Below, piece by piece: positions 53,575 through 63,555 of a stretch of 64,000 bases of DNA. The stretch comes from Corallibacter vietnamensis (GTDB lineage Bacteria > Bacteroidota > Bacteroidia > Flavobacteriales > Flavobacteriaceae). The DNA is taken from assembly GCF_039537875.1 (NCBI RefSeq), contig NZ_BAABBI010000001.1:930001-994000 (forward strand). Reading direction: 5' to 3'. The notes beneath the pieces are model-generated. The model was not told the origin of the DNA, made no database searches, and saw only the letters and a list, made by a program, of their open reading frames with translations. The translations under genes were made by a program, and so were the position numbers. Each line of letters opens with the position of its first letter. The stretch's first letter is position 1.

Positions 53575-55329
53575 TTATGATTTTAAATTGAGTTTTAAAT
53601 TGAGTTCTGTGAGTTGTTCTTCATCGATAGGAGCAGGAGCATCTATCATGACATCACGCCCTGAATTGTTTTTAGGGAATGCAATAAAATCACGAATGGT
53701 TTCTTGACCACCTAATATAGCTACTAGCCTGTCTAAACCAAAAGCTAAACCACCATGAGGAGGTGCTCCATATTGAAAAGCATCCATTAAAAAGCCAAAT
53801 TGAGCTTTAGCTTCTTCAGGTGTAAACCCTAAATAATCAAACATTAATGATTGTGTTTTCTTGTCGTGAATTCTTATAGAACCTCCACCAATTTCATTTC
53901 CGTTAAGTACTAAATCATAAGCATTGGCCTTAACATCTCCTGGATTGGTTTCAAGTAATTCTAATTGCCCTGGTTTAGGTGATGTAAAAGGGTGGTGCAT
54001 AGCGTGGTAACGTTCGGTTTCTTCATCCCATTCTAAAAGTGGAAAATCAATAACCCAAAGTGGCGCAAATTCACCTGGTTTGCGTAAGCCTAAACGCTCT
54101 GCAAGTTCCATACGTAAAGCACTTAATTGCGCACGAACTTTATTTTTATCGCCAGAAAGAACACAAATTAAATCACCAGGTTTGGCGCCGGTTGTTTCTG
54201 CCCATTTAGCTAAATCGTCTTGGTCGTAAAATTTATCTACAGATGATTTGTAACTTCCGTCATCGTTGCATCTACAGTAAACCATACCTAAAGCACCTAC
54301 TTGTGGACGCTTAACCCAATCAATAAGTTTATCAATTTCTTTTCTGGTGTAACTATTCCCGCCAGGTACAGCAATACCAACAACAAGTTCAGCATTGTTA
54401 AAAACACCAAAATCTTTATGTTGTGCAACCTCGTTTAGCTCGCCAAATTGCATTCCGAAGCGAATGTCTGGTTTATCGTTTCCGTATAAACGCATGGCAT
54501 CGTCATAAAGCATTCTTGGAAACTTATCAATAGTAACACCGTTTATTTCTTTTAGTAAATGACGTGTTAAGCCTTCAAAAGCATTTAAAATGTCTTCTTG
54601 CTCTACAAACGCCATTTCGCAATCTATTTGTGTAAATTCGGGTTGTCTGTCGGCGCGTAAATCTTCATCTCTAAAACATTTTACGATTTGAAAATACTTA
54701 TCCATACCGCCAACCATAAGTAACTGCTTGAATGTTTGAGGTGATTGCGGAAGTGCATAAAATTCACCTTCGTTCATACGGCTTGGCACAACAAAATCTC
54801 TAGCACCTTCAGGTGTAGACTTAATAAGATACGGAGTTTCTACTTCAATAAAACCTTCTTTAGATAAGTAGTTTCTAACTTCTTGAGTGACTTTGTGTCT
54901 AAAAATTAAACTGTTTTTTACTGGATTACGACGAATGTCTAAATAGCGGTATTTCATTCGGATGTCTTCACCACCATCTGTTTTATCTTCTATTGTAAAA
55001 GGAGGTAATAAAGCATCATTTAAAATGGTAAGTTTAGACACTAGTATTTCAATATCTCCAGTTGGTATATTAGGGTTTTTAGAAGCACGTTCTATAACGG
55101 TTCCTGTTACTTGAATTACAAACTCACGACCTAGCTTTTGCGCTTTTTCCATCATGGTCTTTGGCGTGCGTTCTTCATCAAAAACTAATTGTGTAATACC
55201 GTAGCGGTCACGTAAATCTACCCAAACAATAAATCCTTTGTCTCTAGATTTTTGAACCCAACCAGCTAGAGTTACTTCGTTATTTATGTGTGATGCTCGT
55301 AATTCACCACAGTTATGACTTCTATACAT
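53575..55329 (-). CDS. aspS: Aspartyl-tRNA synthetase
   Basis: I take the start at MYRSHNCGELRASHINNEV (55329), the common N-terminus of this family; the frame from 55350 would add MHIKFFS. The 584-residue class IIb enzyme charges tRNA-Asp. An N-terminal OB fold (about 1-105) has LAGWVQKSRDKGFIVWVDLRDR. Catalytic motifs 2 and 3 are FRDEDLRADRQPEFTQID and GGLAFGLDRLVAIL. The GAD insertion domain (about 290-415) is present, as in bacterial AspRS. Confidence 0.97.
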   Translation of the reverse strand: MYRSHNCGELRASHINNEVTLAGWVQKSRDKGFIVWVDLRDRYGITQLVFDEERTPKTMMEKAQKLGREFVIQVTGTVIERASKNPNIPTGDIEILVSKLTILNDALLPPFTIEDKTDGGEDIRMKYRYLDIRRNPVKNSLIFRHKVTQEVRNYLSKEGFIEVETPYLIKSTPEGARDFVVPSRMNEGEFYALPQSPQTFKQLLMVGGMDKYFQIVKCFRDEDLRADRQPEFTQIDCEMAFVEQEDILNAFEGLTRHLLKEINGVTIDKFPRMLYDDAMRLYGNDKPDIRFGMQFGELNEVAQHKDFGVFNNAELVVGIAVPGGNSYTRKEIDKLIDWVKRPQVGALGMVYCRCNDDGSYKSSVDKFYDQDDLAKWAETTGAKPGDLICVLSGDKNKVRAQLSALRMELAERLGLRKPGEFAPLWVIDFPLLEWDEETERYHAMHHPFTSPKPGQLELLETNPGDVKANAYDLVLNGNEIGGGSIRIHDKKTQSLMFDYLGFTPEEAKAQFGFLMDAFQYGAPPHGGLAFGLDRLVAILGGQETIRDFIAFPKNNSGRDVMIDAPAPIDEEQLTELNLKLNLKS

Positions 55330-55377
55330 ACTAAAAAATTTGATGTGCAAATTTAATGAAGTTAAATGATTATAAAT

Positions 55378-55411
55378 AGAAAAAGCCTCAACATTTGTTG
55401 AGGCTTTTTCC
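55378..55411 (-). terminator. Terminator of the RND efflux operon
   Basis: AAAAAGCCTCAACA / TGTTGAGGCTTTTT forms a hairpin with a T run 32 bp past the permease stop; aspS begins a few dozen bases further along. Confidence 0.85.
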
Positions 55412-55443
55412 TGCTATTAATTAAGCTCTAGGGTGAGCTTTAA

Positions 55444-58400
55444 CTACTCTTTTATACGCTCATTCGTAGAAAAAGCGATTTGTTCATCTTGTACGTGAGA
55501 AGATGTTTTACTTCTAATCCACATTTTTAATTTCATGGATAAGAAAAATAATATAGGAACAACAATAAGTGTCAAGAAGGTTGCTATTAGTAGTCCGTAA
55601 ATAACGGTCCAAGCTAATGGTCCCCAAAATACTACGTTGTCACCACCCATGTAAATATTGGCATCAAAATCTGCGAATAATGTAAAGAAATTGATGTTTA
55701 GTCCAATGGCTAACGGAATTAAACCTAAAATGGTTGTTATTGCTGTTAGTAGTACAGGTCTTAAACGGGCTTTACCAGCTTTAACAATACTTTCAAATAA
55801 ATCATCTGTTTCTAAATAAGCATCTCCATCAAGATTTAAGTTTTGTTTCTTTCTGTCTATTAATAGTTGGGCATAGTCTAATAATACTACACCATTATTT
55901 ACTACAATTCCGGCTAAAGAAATAATACCAACCATAGTCATCATAATTACGAAAGCGCTTCCTGTAATTACAATACCTCCAAATACACCAATAAAGCTTA
56001 AAAAGATGGCAAGCATAATGATGGCTGGTTTTGAGATTGAATTAAACTGAAATATTAGGATAAAGAAAATTAAACCTAACCCAGTGAAAAATGCACCCAT
56101 TAAGAAAGCCATTTGTTTGTTTTGCTCTTCAATTTGACCTGTGTAATCTATTTTAATGCCTTTTGGTAACCCTTCGTAACTTTTCATTTCATTTTGAATT
56201 TGAGTTACAATAGCACCAGCGTCAGTATATCCTGGAGATAACGCAGAGTAAACAGTTACAACACGTTTTGTGTCTTTATGCTTTATAGCACTAAATCCGG
56301 AATTGTTTTCGTGCTTGGCAACCGCTGATAGCGGTATGGTCTTTAATTGTCCAGTATTATCTCTAAAGGTAATATTTTGATTAAATAGGGCACTTGTGTT
56401 ATACCTGTTTTCTTCATTAAAGCGAACATAAATATCATAATCGTCACCATCTTTTTTGTAAATACCTGCTTTAGATCCAAAGATAGAGTTACGTAGTTGT
56501 TGCCCAACTTGCGATGCGCTAACGCCTAATTCACCAGCTTTTTTACGGTCTACAACAACCTGCATGCTAGGCTTGTCTTTGTTAACGTCTATCTTTAATT
56601 CATCAATACCAGCAATATTCTTGTTATTGATAAATTCACGCATACTTTCAGCAGTATTAATTAGCTCGTTATAATCATCGCCTTCAATTTCTATGTTAAT
56701 AGGTGATCCAGCAGGTGGTCCATTGGCATCTTTTTCAACAGAAATTAATACACCAGGATAAATACCAACTAATGCTTCTTGTACTTTTTGACGTAATAAC
56801 TCACTGTCTTCGCCACGACGGTATTTATACTCACGCATAGAAGCTGTTATTTTTGCTTTGTGTGGCATTTCTGCACTAGAACCACCGTCTGTTTGTGGAT
56901 TTCCAGCACCTTCACCAACTTGAGAAACAGCACTTTCTACCATAAAGTTGTAGCCGTTGTCTGTATATTGGTCTTGATTTACAACGTCAAAAACGCGCTT
57001 TTCAATTTCTTTTGTTATGGCGTTTGTTTTTTCTATAGCTGTTCCTTGCGGATATTCTATATAGACAATAATTTGATTAGGCTTATTGTCTGGGAAGAAT
57101 TCTACTTTGGTTCTTTGAGTAGCAAGTGATGCTCCGAAAGCTATGAATGAGAGAATTAATAAAACAAACGTACCTATGCTTAAAAAATAAGGTTTCTTGC
57201 CTGAAAGCGCCCAACGTAATTGACGCTCATACCAACGCTCTAGTTTAACTAACGTTTTTGTTTGAAAGCTATTAGCCCATTTTCTTAAGAATAATCTGTA
57301 TACCCAAAGCATAACAGCTGTAAAGACCATAAGTGTTCCTAAGCCACGGTATTCACCGCCAACAATTAAAACAAGAATGCCAATAACAGCCATAATTATG
57401 GTTGTTCTAATTATTTTTTTGAGCGGCATATCTTTGTCTTCAGTATTCATGAATTGAGATACTAAAACAGAGTTGAAAAAGATGGCTACAAAAAGAGAGG
57501 AACCTAATACCACGGAAAGCGTAATAGGTAGAATCATCATAAATTCACCCATAATTCCAGGCCATAATCCTAATGGTATAAAAGCGGCTACGGTTGTTGC
57601 TGTAGAGATAATAATTGGAAACGCAATTTCACCAATACCTTTTTTTGCAGCTTGAAATCTACTCATGCCTTCTTCGTCCATGAGACGATATACGTTCTCT
57701 ACAACTACAATACCATTATCTACTAGCATTCCTAATCCCATGATAAGTCCAAAAAGCACCATGGTGTTTAAGCTTTGACCTAATAATTCCAGAATCATTA
57801 AGGACATAAACATAGACATGGGAATTGCAAACCCAACAAAAATGGCGTTTTTAAATCCTAAAAAGAACATTAAAACAGTTACTACTAGAATAACTCCAAA
57901 AATGATATTGTTTACTAAATCATCTACTTGACCAATAGTTACAGAAGATTGGTCGTTGGCAATAGTTACAGATAAATCTTGAGGGAAAACATTTTCAACA
58001 GCATCTTTTACTATAACCTGAATTTGTTCTGCAGCAGCAACCATGTTTTTGCCGGCACGTTTTTTTACGTCAAGCATCACTACAGGATGACCAAATTCTC
58101 TTGCGTATGTTGTTTTGTCTTCTTCTTTAAAAGAAACATTGGCAACATCTTTAAGATAGATAGCGTGTCCGTTTTCAGATTTTACTACAAAATTTTCTAG
58201 TTCATTTGGGTTTTCAATTTCACCCAGAATACGAATAGTACGACGTTGACCACTTGCTTTTAGGTTTCCGGCAGACATTGTAACGTTACCATTGTTAATG
58301 GCTCCAATAATATCATTGAAGGTGACATTGGCAGCCATCATTTTGTAGATGTCTACGGCAACTTCAACTTCTTTTTCTTGTGCACCACGAATATCAACTT

Positions 58401-58962
58401 TTTTAATTTCTAATAAGTCTTCAATTTCGTCTTGAAGGTATTCGCCATATTCTTTAAGTTTTTCAATAGGGTAATCTCCAGAAAGGTTAATGTTAAGAAT
58501 AGGCATTTCTTCAGATAGGCTTAACTCAAATACATCAGGCTCAACTTTTGCGCCGTTGAATGTAGGCCAATCTTCACTGGCAGTTTCGCTATCTATTTCG
58601 TCTTTAACTTTTTGTTTGGCTTGCTCAACGGTAATGTTTTCGTCAAACTCAACCATTAGCATCCCGTAATCTTCTTGAGATGTAGAAGTTATTTCTACGA
58701 CATTACTTACTGTTTTAAGCTTATCTTCAAGAGGATCTGTTATAAGTTTTTCTATGTCTTCTGCTGTATTTCCAGGAAATACAGAGCTTACATAAATTTT
58801 GGTTTCGTTTACTTCAGGGAAATTTTCTCGAGGCATACTAAAGAAAGCAGATATACCTAAATAGAAAATTACTGCAATTAAGACATACATTGTGGTTTTG
58901 TTGTCTATTGCCCAAGATGATAAACCAAATTCTTTATCGACTTGTTTTTTCTTTTTTGTCAT
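55444..58962 (-). CDS. RND multidrug efflux permease
   Basis: The 1172-residue inner membrane pump has the RND layout: a first TM (about 22-43) and a large porter loop with FPEVNETKIYVSSVFPGNTAEDIE. A block of helices around 345-530 follows, then a second porter half and helices to the end. The TM4 motif is GLGMLVDNGIVVVENVYR with Asp415; most drug pumps have a second Asp next to it, here Asn. The permease extrudes organic compounds using the proton gradient. It starts 10 bp after the adaptor gene stop, last in a tetR-tolC-adaptor-pump operon. Substrate unknown. Confidence 0.93.
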   Translation of the reverse strand: MTKKKKQVDKEFGLSSWAIDNKTTMYVLIAVIFYLGISAFFSMPRENFPEVNETKIYVSSVFPGNTAEDIEKLITDPLEDKLKTVSNVVEITSTSQEDYGMLMVEFDENITVEQAKQKVKDEIDSETASEDWPTFNGAKVEPDVFELSLSEEMPILNINLSGDYPIEKLKEYGEYLQDEIEDLLEIKKVDIRGAQEKEVEVAVDIYKMMAANVTFNDIIGAINNGNVTMSAGNLKASGQRRTIRILGEIENPNELENFVVKSENGHAIYLKDVANVSFKEEDKTTYAREFGHPVVMLDVKKRAGKNMVAAAEQIQVIVKDAVENVFPQDLSVTIANDQSSVTIGQVDDLVNNIIFGVILVVTVLMFFLGFKNAIFVGFAIPMSMFMSLMILELLGQSLNTMVLFGLIMGLGMLVDNGIVVVENVYRLMDEEGMSRFQAAKKGIGEIAFPIIISTATTVAAFIPLGLWPGIMGEFMMILPITLSVVLGSSLFVAIFFNSVLVSQFMNTEDKDMPLKKIIRTTIIMAVIGILVLIVGGEYRGLGTLMVFTAVMLWVYRLFLRKWANSFQTKTLVKLERWYERQLRWALSGKKPYFLSIGTFVLLILSFIAFGASLATQRTKVEFFPDNKPNQIIVYIEYPQGTAIEKTNAITKEIEKRVFDVVNQDQYTDNGYNFMVESAVSQVGEGAGNPQTDGGSSAEMPHKAKITASMREYKYRRGEDSELLRQKVQEALVGIYPGVLISVEKDANGPPAGSPINIEIEGDDYNELINTAESMREFINNKNIAGIDELKIDVNKDKPSMQVVVDRKKAGELGVSASQVGQQLRNSIFGSKAGIYKKDGDDYDIYVRFNEENRYNTSALFNQNITFRDNTGQLKTIPLSAVAKHENNSGFSAIKHKDTKRVVTVYSALSPGYTDAGAIVTQIQNEMKSYEGLPKGIKIDYTGQIEEQNKQMAFLMGAFFTGLGLIFFILIFQFNSISKPAIIMLAIFLSFIGVFGGIVITGSAFVIMMTMVGIISLAGIVVNNGVVLLDYAQLLIDRKKQNLNLDGDAYLETDDLFESIVKAGKARLRPVLLTAITTILGLIPLAIGLNINFFTLFADFDANIYMGGDNVVFWGPLAWTVIYGLLIATFLTLIVVPILFFLSMKLKMWIRSKTSSHVQDEQIAFSTNERIKE

Positions 58963-58972
58963 GTTTTTTGGT

Positions 58973-60145
58973 TTAGTAGTTGATCACTTTTACAGTTTGT
59001 CCGTCTTTTACGCTACGAGCACCTTCTTGTATGATTTCTATGCCGTTTTCAATACCGTCAAGTACTTCAATAACATCGCCTTGAGTTTTACCTGTTTTAA
59101 TGATAACTCTTTTTGCTACGCCTTCTTCTTTGGCATTTTTATCATTAATAACATAAACATATTGTTCGCCTTCAGCGTTTTCAGAAATGATACTTTGAGG
59201 TATTAAAATGGCATTTTTGTTTGTGTAATCGTTGATTTTTAGTTTGGCCGTTAAGTTTGGTTTTATGGCTTTATCAGCATTTGGAATTGCAACTTCTACC
59301 TTAAAAGTTCTGTTTGCTGGGTTAATAAAATCACCAGCTTGTCTTATTTCAGTATCTAAAGTTTTTCCTAAAACTGGAAATTCAACATTTACATGTTTTC
59401 CCTTTGTTACATCTGTAACATAGCGTTCAGGAACATCTGTTTCTATGTACATATCGTTTAGGTTAACAATACGCATAAGTTGCGTTTGACCAGCGGCAAC
59501 AACGCTTCCTTGCTCTGTTATAACATCATCTATAGTTCCAGTAAATGGTGCTTTTACCGTGGTTTTAGCTATTTGTTGTTTTAGTTGGTTTACAGCTTCG
59601 TTTTGCGATTCGTAGCTAGATTTTGCTTGTAAGTATTGAATTTCACTACCAATATTTTGTTCCCATAAACGTTTTTGACGTTCGTAAGTGGTTTTTGCTA
59701 AATCTGCTTGAATTTGTAATTGAGATAATTGTTGACTTAATCCGCCATCATCTATTTTAGCAAGGGTTTGACCTTTAGTTACTTTTTGACCTTCTTTTAC
59801 ATATACATTAGTAAGAATTCCGTTGTATTCAGGAGTAATTACTAATAAGTTTTTTGTTGTAACGTTTCCTTGTATTTCTAATACGTGCTTAAATACTTCT
59901 TCTTTTGCAACAAGTGTTGTTATAAGTGGTACATGCTTAACGGTATCAATTTTTGAGATAGCAGCATCTAGCATTTTTATTTTTCCTTGAATAGTTTCTT
60001 GTTCACTTACCAAATCAGCACGTTTTTGACGAATGGTTTCAAGGTTGTTACTCTCTAAAACGCTTTCTACAGAATTTTTCTTTTTTTCTCCAGAACACGA
60101 AACGATTAAAAGCGTCACGATTAATAATGAATATATATGTTTCAT
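58973..60145 (-). CDS. RND efflux periplasmic adaptor (membrane fusion protein)
   Basis: The 390-residue lipoprotein has the lipobox VSCSG (Cys17). A coiled coil (about 25-65: NNLETIRQKRADLVSEQETI and later) and a lipoyl-like barrel domain with NVYVKEGQKVTKGQTLAKID follow, then the long alpha-helical hairpin (QLSQLQIQADLAKTTYERQKRLW) and the beta-barrel and membrane-proximal domain. It bridges the inner-membrane pump to the TolC channel. It lies between the tolC and RND genes in one operon. Confidence 0.93.
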   Translation of the reverse strand: MKHIYSLLIVTLLIVSCSGEKKKNSVESVLESNNLETIRQKRADLVSEQETIQGKIKMLDAAISKIDTVKHVPLITTLVAKEEVFKHVLEIQGNVTTKNLLVITPEYNGILTNVYVKEGQKVTKGQTLAKIDDGGLSQQLSQLQIQADLAKTTYERQKRLWEQNIGSEIQYLQAKSSYESQNEAVNQLKQQIAKTTVKAPFTGTIDDVITEQGSVVAAGQTQLMRIVNLNDMYIETDVPERYVTDVTKGKHVNVEFPVLGKTLDTEIRQAGDFINPANRTFKVEVAIPNADKAIKPNLTAKLKINDYTNKNAILIPQSIISENAEGEQYVYVINDKNAKEEGVAKRVIIKTGKTQGDVIEVLDGIENGIEIIQEGARSVKDGQTVKVINY

Positions 60146-60165
60146 AGTGTGGTTTTTTTGATTGA

Positions 60166-61500
60166 TTAATTTAATTGTACGGTGTTTAAAGTGGTTTCTA
60201 AAGTTGCTTTAGAGTTGATAACGTCTAGCATGGCTTGTAAAAACTCTTGTTGTGCTGTGTATAATTGTGTTTGCGCTTGGCGTAATTCAAAACTAGATCC
60301 GATACCTTCAAAAAATTTGGTTTGATTTTTACGTTCTATACGTTCAGCAAGACTCAAATTTTGTTTTTTATTGTCGTATTCTTCAATAGCAAGTTGGTAA
60401 TCGCTTTTTGCAGATGCAATTTGAAGTTTTAATTGTTGTTCGGTTTCGGTTAAGTCAGCTTCAGCTTTTTCAAGATTTATTCTTGCGCGCTGTGTTGATG
60501 CATTTCGCATTCCTGAACTAAATATTGGAATGTTTAAGCTTACTCCAAATAATGAAGAACCATACCACTTTTGGTCGCCTTGAGCAAATGTAAATGTGTC
60601 ACTGTTTCCAGCATAAGCACCATTTATAAAAGCGTTTAATGTTGGTAAATATTTGCTCTTTTCTAATTTTAATAAAAGCTCTTTAGATATTTTGTCATTG
60701 GCTGCAATTCTGTAATCAATAGTGTTTTCTACACTATCATCAGTTTCTAGAAGCCCTAGGTTTATGTTTTGAGCTGTTAATGTTTCTAAATTATCTGTTA
60801 GAGTTATTTGAGAATTTAAGTCTATACCTAATGTAATGTTTAGCATTTGGTATGCAATATCTTTTAAACGCGTGGTATTGTTAAGCTGACTTTCTACACC
60901 AGATAATGTAATTTGAAGTTGCTCAACACTTTCTTCTTCTTCTAAACCATTTTCATAAATTTTAGTTGTGTCATCAAGGTTTTTTTGTAACACTTCTATG
61001 TTTTTATTTAAAATAGTAAGACTCTCTTCAGCAAGAAGTACATTGCTATAGGCGTTAATAACGTTTTTTCTAACTTCTAAATCTGTTTTTTCTTTGGCAT
61101 TTTTAGAGATTTCTAAATATACCTTTGCAGATTGTAAACCGACTAAATACGAGCCATCAAATATTTTTTGAGATAACGTAGCAGTTGCTGTTAGAGATTG
61201 TGGCTGACCTAAAACAAGCTCTTCGTTTATGCCATCACCATCAAAATCTACCGGAGTAACTTGTTGTTTTAAGAAGTTTTGATAGTTTACTGTTGCACTC
61301 ACTTGAGGTAAACCAGATGCGGTGGTTTCCCATTTTTGTTGTTGTGCAGCTTCAATATCTCTTTCTGCATTTTTTGCAGTTCGGTTGTTTTCTAATGCGT
61401 AGTTTATAGCTTCTTGTAAGCTAAAACTAGTTGGTGTTTCTTGAGAAAACGCAATGCCCGATAGAAATAGAAATAAAAATAATATGGGTTTGTTGCTCAT
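60166..61500 (-). CDS. TolC family outer membrane efflux protein
   Basis: The 444-residue protein has a signal peptide (ends IAFSQ, about residue 19) and the two OEP repeats of long helices: LQEAINYALENNRTAKNAERDIEAAQQQ near the start, and LNLEKAEADLTETEQQLKLQIASAKSDYQLAIEEYDNK-type helix later (cited by position about 345-385). It forms the outer-membrane duct and periplasmic tunnel of the pump. It starts one base after the tetR stop and precedes the adaptor gene by 20 bp. Confidence 0.93.
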   Translation of the reverse strand: MSNKPILFLFLFLSGIAFSQETPTSFSLQEAINYALENNRTAKNAERDIEAAQQQKWETTASGLPQVSATVNYQNFLKQQVTPVDFDGDGINEELVLGQPQSLTATATLSQKIFDGSYLVGLQSAKVYLEISKNAKEKTDLEVRKNVINAYSNVLLAEESLTILNKNIEVLQKNLDDTTKIYENGLEEEESVEQLQITLSGVESQLNNTTRLKDIAYQMLNITLGIDLNSQITLTDNLETLTAQNINLGLLETDDSVENTIDYRIAANDKISKELLLKLEKSKYLPTLNAFINGAYAGNSDTFTFAQGDQKWYGSSLFGVSLNIPIFSSGMRNASTQRARINLEKAEADLTETEQQLKLQIASAKSDYQLAIEEYDNKKQNLSLAERIERKNQTKFFEGIGSSFELRQAQTQLYTAQQEFLQAMLDVINSKATLETTLNTVQLN

Positions 61501-61501
61501 T

Positions 61502-62107
61502 TTATGATTGATTGATTGTTAAATAATGTTCTAATTTTTTAAGACCTTGTTGGGTGCATATGCCACGAAGGTGATACTCTAAATAATTATTCATAAGTGT
61601 GTGCATAGAAAAATTGTTTAGAGGAAAAAGCTCTTTATCTTTAAGAGCCATTATACATGTAAAGTATATTTTTGATATTAAATCTACATTAATAGTTTCT
61701 CTGTATAAGCCTAATTGAACGCCGCGTTCTAGATTGCAAATGATACAGTTTTCCATAACACAAAACTGCTTTTCCTTGATGTCTTTATAAATTTTTGGAT
61801 AATACTTTTCTAATTGGTATTGAGGTGAAGATTTTTCATCTTTTAAGTTGTGCATTAAGAATTTTTTAATCTCTAAAATTTCTTCAATAGGGTTTTTTTC
61901 TAAATCACAAATATCCTTTATACCACTAGAAACAGTTTGAAACAAATGCATAACAGCTTCTTTAACAAGAATATTTTTGTTTTCAAAATACTGATAGATT
62001 GTTTTTTTAGAGATGCCTTGCGCATTGGCAATATCATCCATTGTTACACTCTTAAACCCGTAGTTTAAGAATAATTCAACTGCTGTTTTTAAAATGTCTT
62101 CTTTCAT
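61502..62107 (-). CDS. TetR family repressor of the efflux operon
   Basis: The start at MKEDILKTAVELFLNYGF (62107) is chosen over 62128, since the helix-turn-helix region begins there. The 201-residue protein has an N-terminal TetR HTH (about 5-50: VTMDDIANAQGISKKTIYQYFENK) and a helical ligand-binding domain with several Cys. As first gene of the efflux operon, with a palindrome just upstream, it most likely represses itself and the pump until an inducer binds. The ligand is unknown. Confidence 0.92.
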   Translation of the reverse strand: MKEDILKTAVELFLNYGFKSVTMDDIANAQGISKKTIYQYFENKNILVKEAVMHLFQTVSSGIKDICDLEKNPIEEILEIKKFLMHNLKDEKSSPQYQLEKYYPKIYKDIKEKQFCVMENCIICNLERGVQLGLYRETINVDLISKIYFTCIMALKDKELFPLNNFSMHTLMNNYLEYHLRGICTQQGLKKLEHYLTINQS

Positions 62108-62130
62108 AATTTGATGGCAAAAGTACAATA

Positions 62131-62158
62131 GGAAACTTTAAAAACAAAAAAAGTTTCC
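62131..62158. promoter_or_regulatory. Probable TetR operator palindrome
   Basis: GGAAACTTT (62131-62139) faces AAAGTTTCC (62150-62158) as a perfect 9-bp inverted repeat with a 10-base A-rich spacer. It lies 23 bp upstream of the tetR start and 73 bp upstream of the divergent polyprenyl synthase start, a position fit for controlling one or both. Confidence 0.6.
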
Positions 62159-62230
62159 AAAGTTTTAACGATTATTTAATATTGTTACTTTATGCTTTGT
62201 ATAATGACGACAAATACCGACTTTTGTTTC

Positions 62231-63205
62231 ATGCAAAAAGTAGAAGATTATCAAAGAGAGTTTATAGCGTATTTAGAAGGCTTTTCTAAAGATAGAGAGC
62301 CGGCAAGCTTGTATGATCCTGTAAACTATATATTAAAATTGGGAGGAAAACGTTTGCGACCTGTTTTAACATTAATGGCATCAGAGGTTTATAATTGTGA
62401 TTATAAAAAGGCGCTAGATGCGGCTTTAAGTATTGAGGTTTTTCACAATTTTTCATTAGTTCATGATGATATTATGGATGATGCACCTTTGCGAAGAGGT
62501 CAAGAAACTGTACATGAAAAATGGGATATAAACACCGGCATTCTTTCTGGAGATGCTATGCTAATTATGGCATATCAACTGTTTGAAAATTATGATGCCA
62601 TGACATTTCAGGCATTAGCAAAGCTGTTTAGTAAAACAGCGTTAGAGGTTTGTGAAGGACAACAATATGATATAGATTTTGAAACACGTGATGATGTTAC
62701 CATTGCAGAGTATTTAAAAATGATAGAATACAAGACAGCTGTGCTGGTAGGAGCAGCAATGCAAATGGGAGCTATTGTTGCTAATGCTTCTTTAGAAGAT
62801 CAAGAAGGTATTTATAATTTTGGTAAAAACCTTGGTATTGCGTTTCAGTTACAAGACGATTACCTAGATGCTTTTGGAGACCCAAAAACGTTTGGAAAGC
62901 AAGTAGGCGGTGATATTATTGAAAACAAAAAAACATATTTGTATTTAAAGGCTATAGAGTTTTTATCTGAAGAAGACAAAATACAGCTTCAGCATTTATT
63001 TGGTATAAACCCTACAGACGCAACAGATAAAATTACAGACGTAAAGCGGTTTTTCTTATCAAGTGGTTCTGCGGATGCAACAAAAAAAGAGATTGAAAAG
63101 TATACCAATAAAGCTTTTGATGTTTTAGAGAGCTTAAATATTTCTGCCGACAAAAAAGCTGTTTTAAAAACATTTGGTAAAGAGTTAATGAATAGAAATG
63201 TATAA
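62231..63205 (+). CDS. Polyprenyl (all-trans) diphosphate synthase
   Basis: The start at MQKVEDYQREFIAYLEGF (62231) is chosen, as flavobacterial homologues begin in the same way; the frame is open from 62192. The 324-residue prenyltransferase condenses isopentenyl diphosphate onto an allylic diphosphate. Motifs are GGKRLRPVL, the first Asp-rich DDIMDD (in LVHDDIMDDAPLRRGQ), and the second DDYLD (in FQLQDDYLDAFGD). Chain length cannot be set from this; ispA, or octaprenyl or quinone side-chain synthases, are possible. The next gene overlaps its stop by one base. Confidence 0.9.
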   Translation: MQKVEDYQREFIAYLEGFSKDREPASLYDPVNYILKLGGKRLRPVLTLMASEVYNCDYKKALDAALSIEVFHNFSLVHDDIMDDAPLRRGQETVHEKWDINTGILSGDAMLIMAYQLFENYDAMTFQALAKLFSKTALEVCEGQQYDIDFETRDDVTIAEYLKMIEYKTAVLVGAAMQMGAIVANASLEDQEGIYNFGKNLGIAFQLQDDYLDAFGDPKTFGKQVGGDIIENKKTYLYLKAIEFLSEEDKIQLQHLFGINPTDATDKITDVKRFFLSSGSADATKKEIEKYTNKAFDVLESLNISADKKAVLKTFGKELMNRNV

Positions 63206-63555
63206 TGCAATTACCAGAAACATTTGATGCATTAATACTTGAGGCTAACAAGCATGAGTTGTATAGAAAACTTATCAAGCAAATCAATAAAGACTTTCTT
63301 TATGCAAATATTGATTTAGATTTTGATGACGAAATACCTCCAACGAGTTTAAAGTTAATTTTACACGAAACCATATATAAACTCATTCAAGAAAAATTTG
63401 CTGATTATTTAAACCTACTTTACATCATAGATGTTTCTGAAGAAAAAATAAAACAACTAGACGGAAACGACACACTACAACTAGCTGAAAATGTTGCTTT
63501 TTTAATATTAGTAAGAGAGTGGCAAAAAGTCTGGTTTAGACAGCAATATTCTTAA
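63205..63555 (+). CDS. Conserved hypothetical protein
   Basis: A 116-residue acidic cytosolic protein (MQLPETFDALILEANKHELY, then DLDFDDEIPPTSLKLILHE), with no membrane segment and no recognised domain. It appears helical, with an aromatic C-terminus (LVREWQKVWFRQQYS). It begins at the polyprenyl synthase stop (TAATG overlap), so the two are cotranslated. Homologues are probably confined to Flavobacteriaceae; function unknown. Confidence 0.7.
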   Translation: MQLPETFDALILEANKHELYRKLIKQINKDFLYANIDLDFDDEIPPTSLKLILHETIYKLIQEKFADYLNLLYIIDVSEEKIKQLDGNDTLQLAENVAFLILVREWQKVWFRQQYS

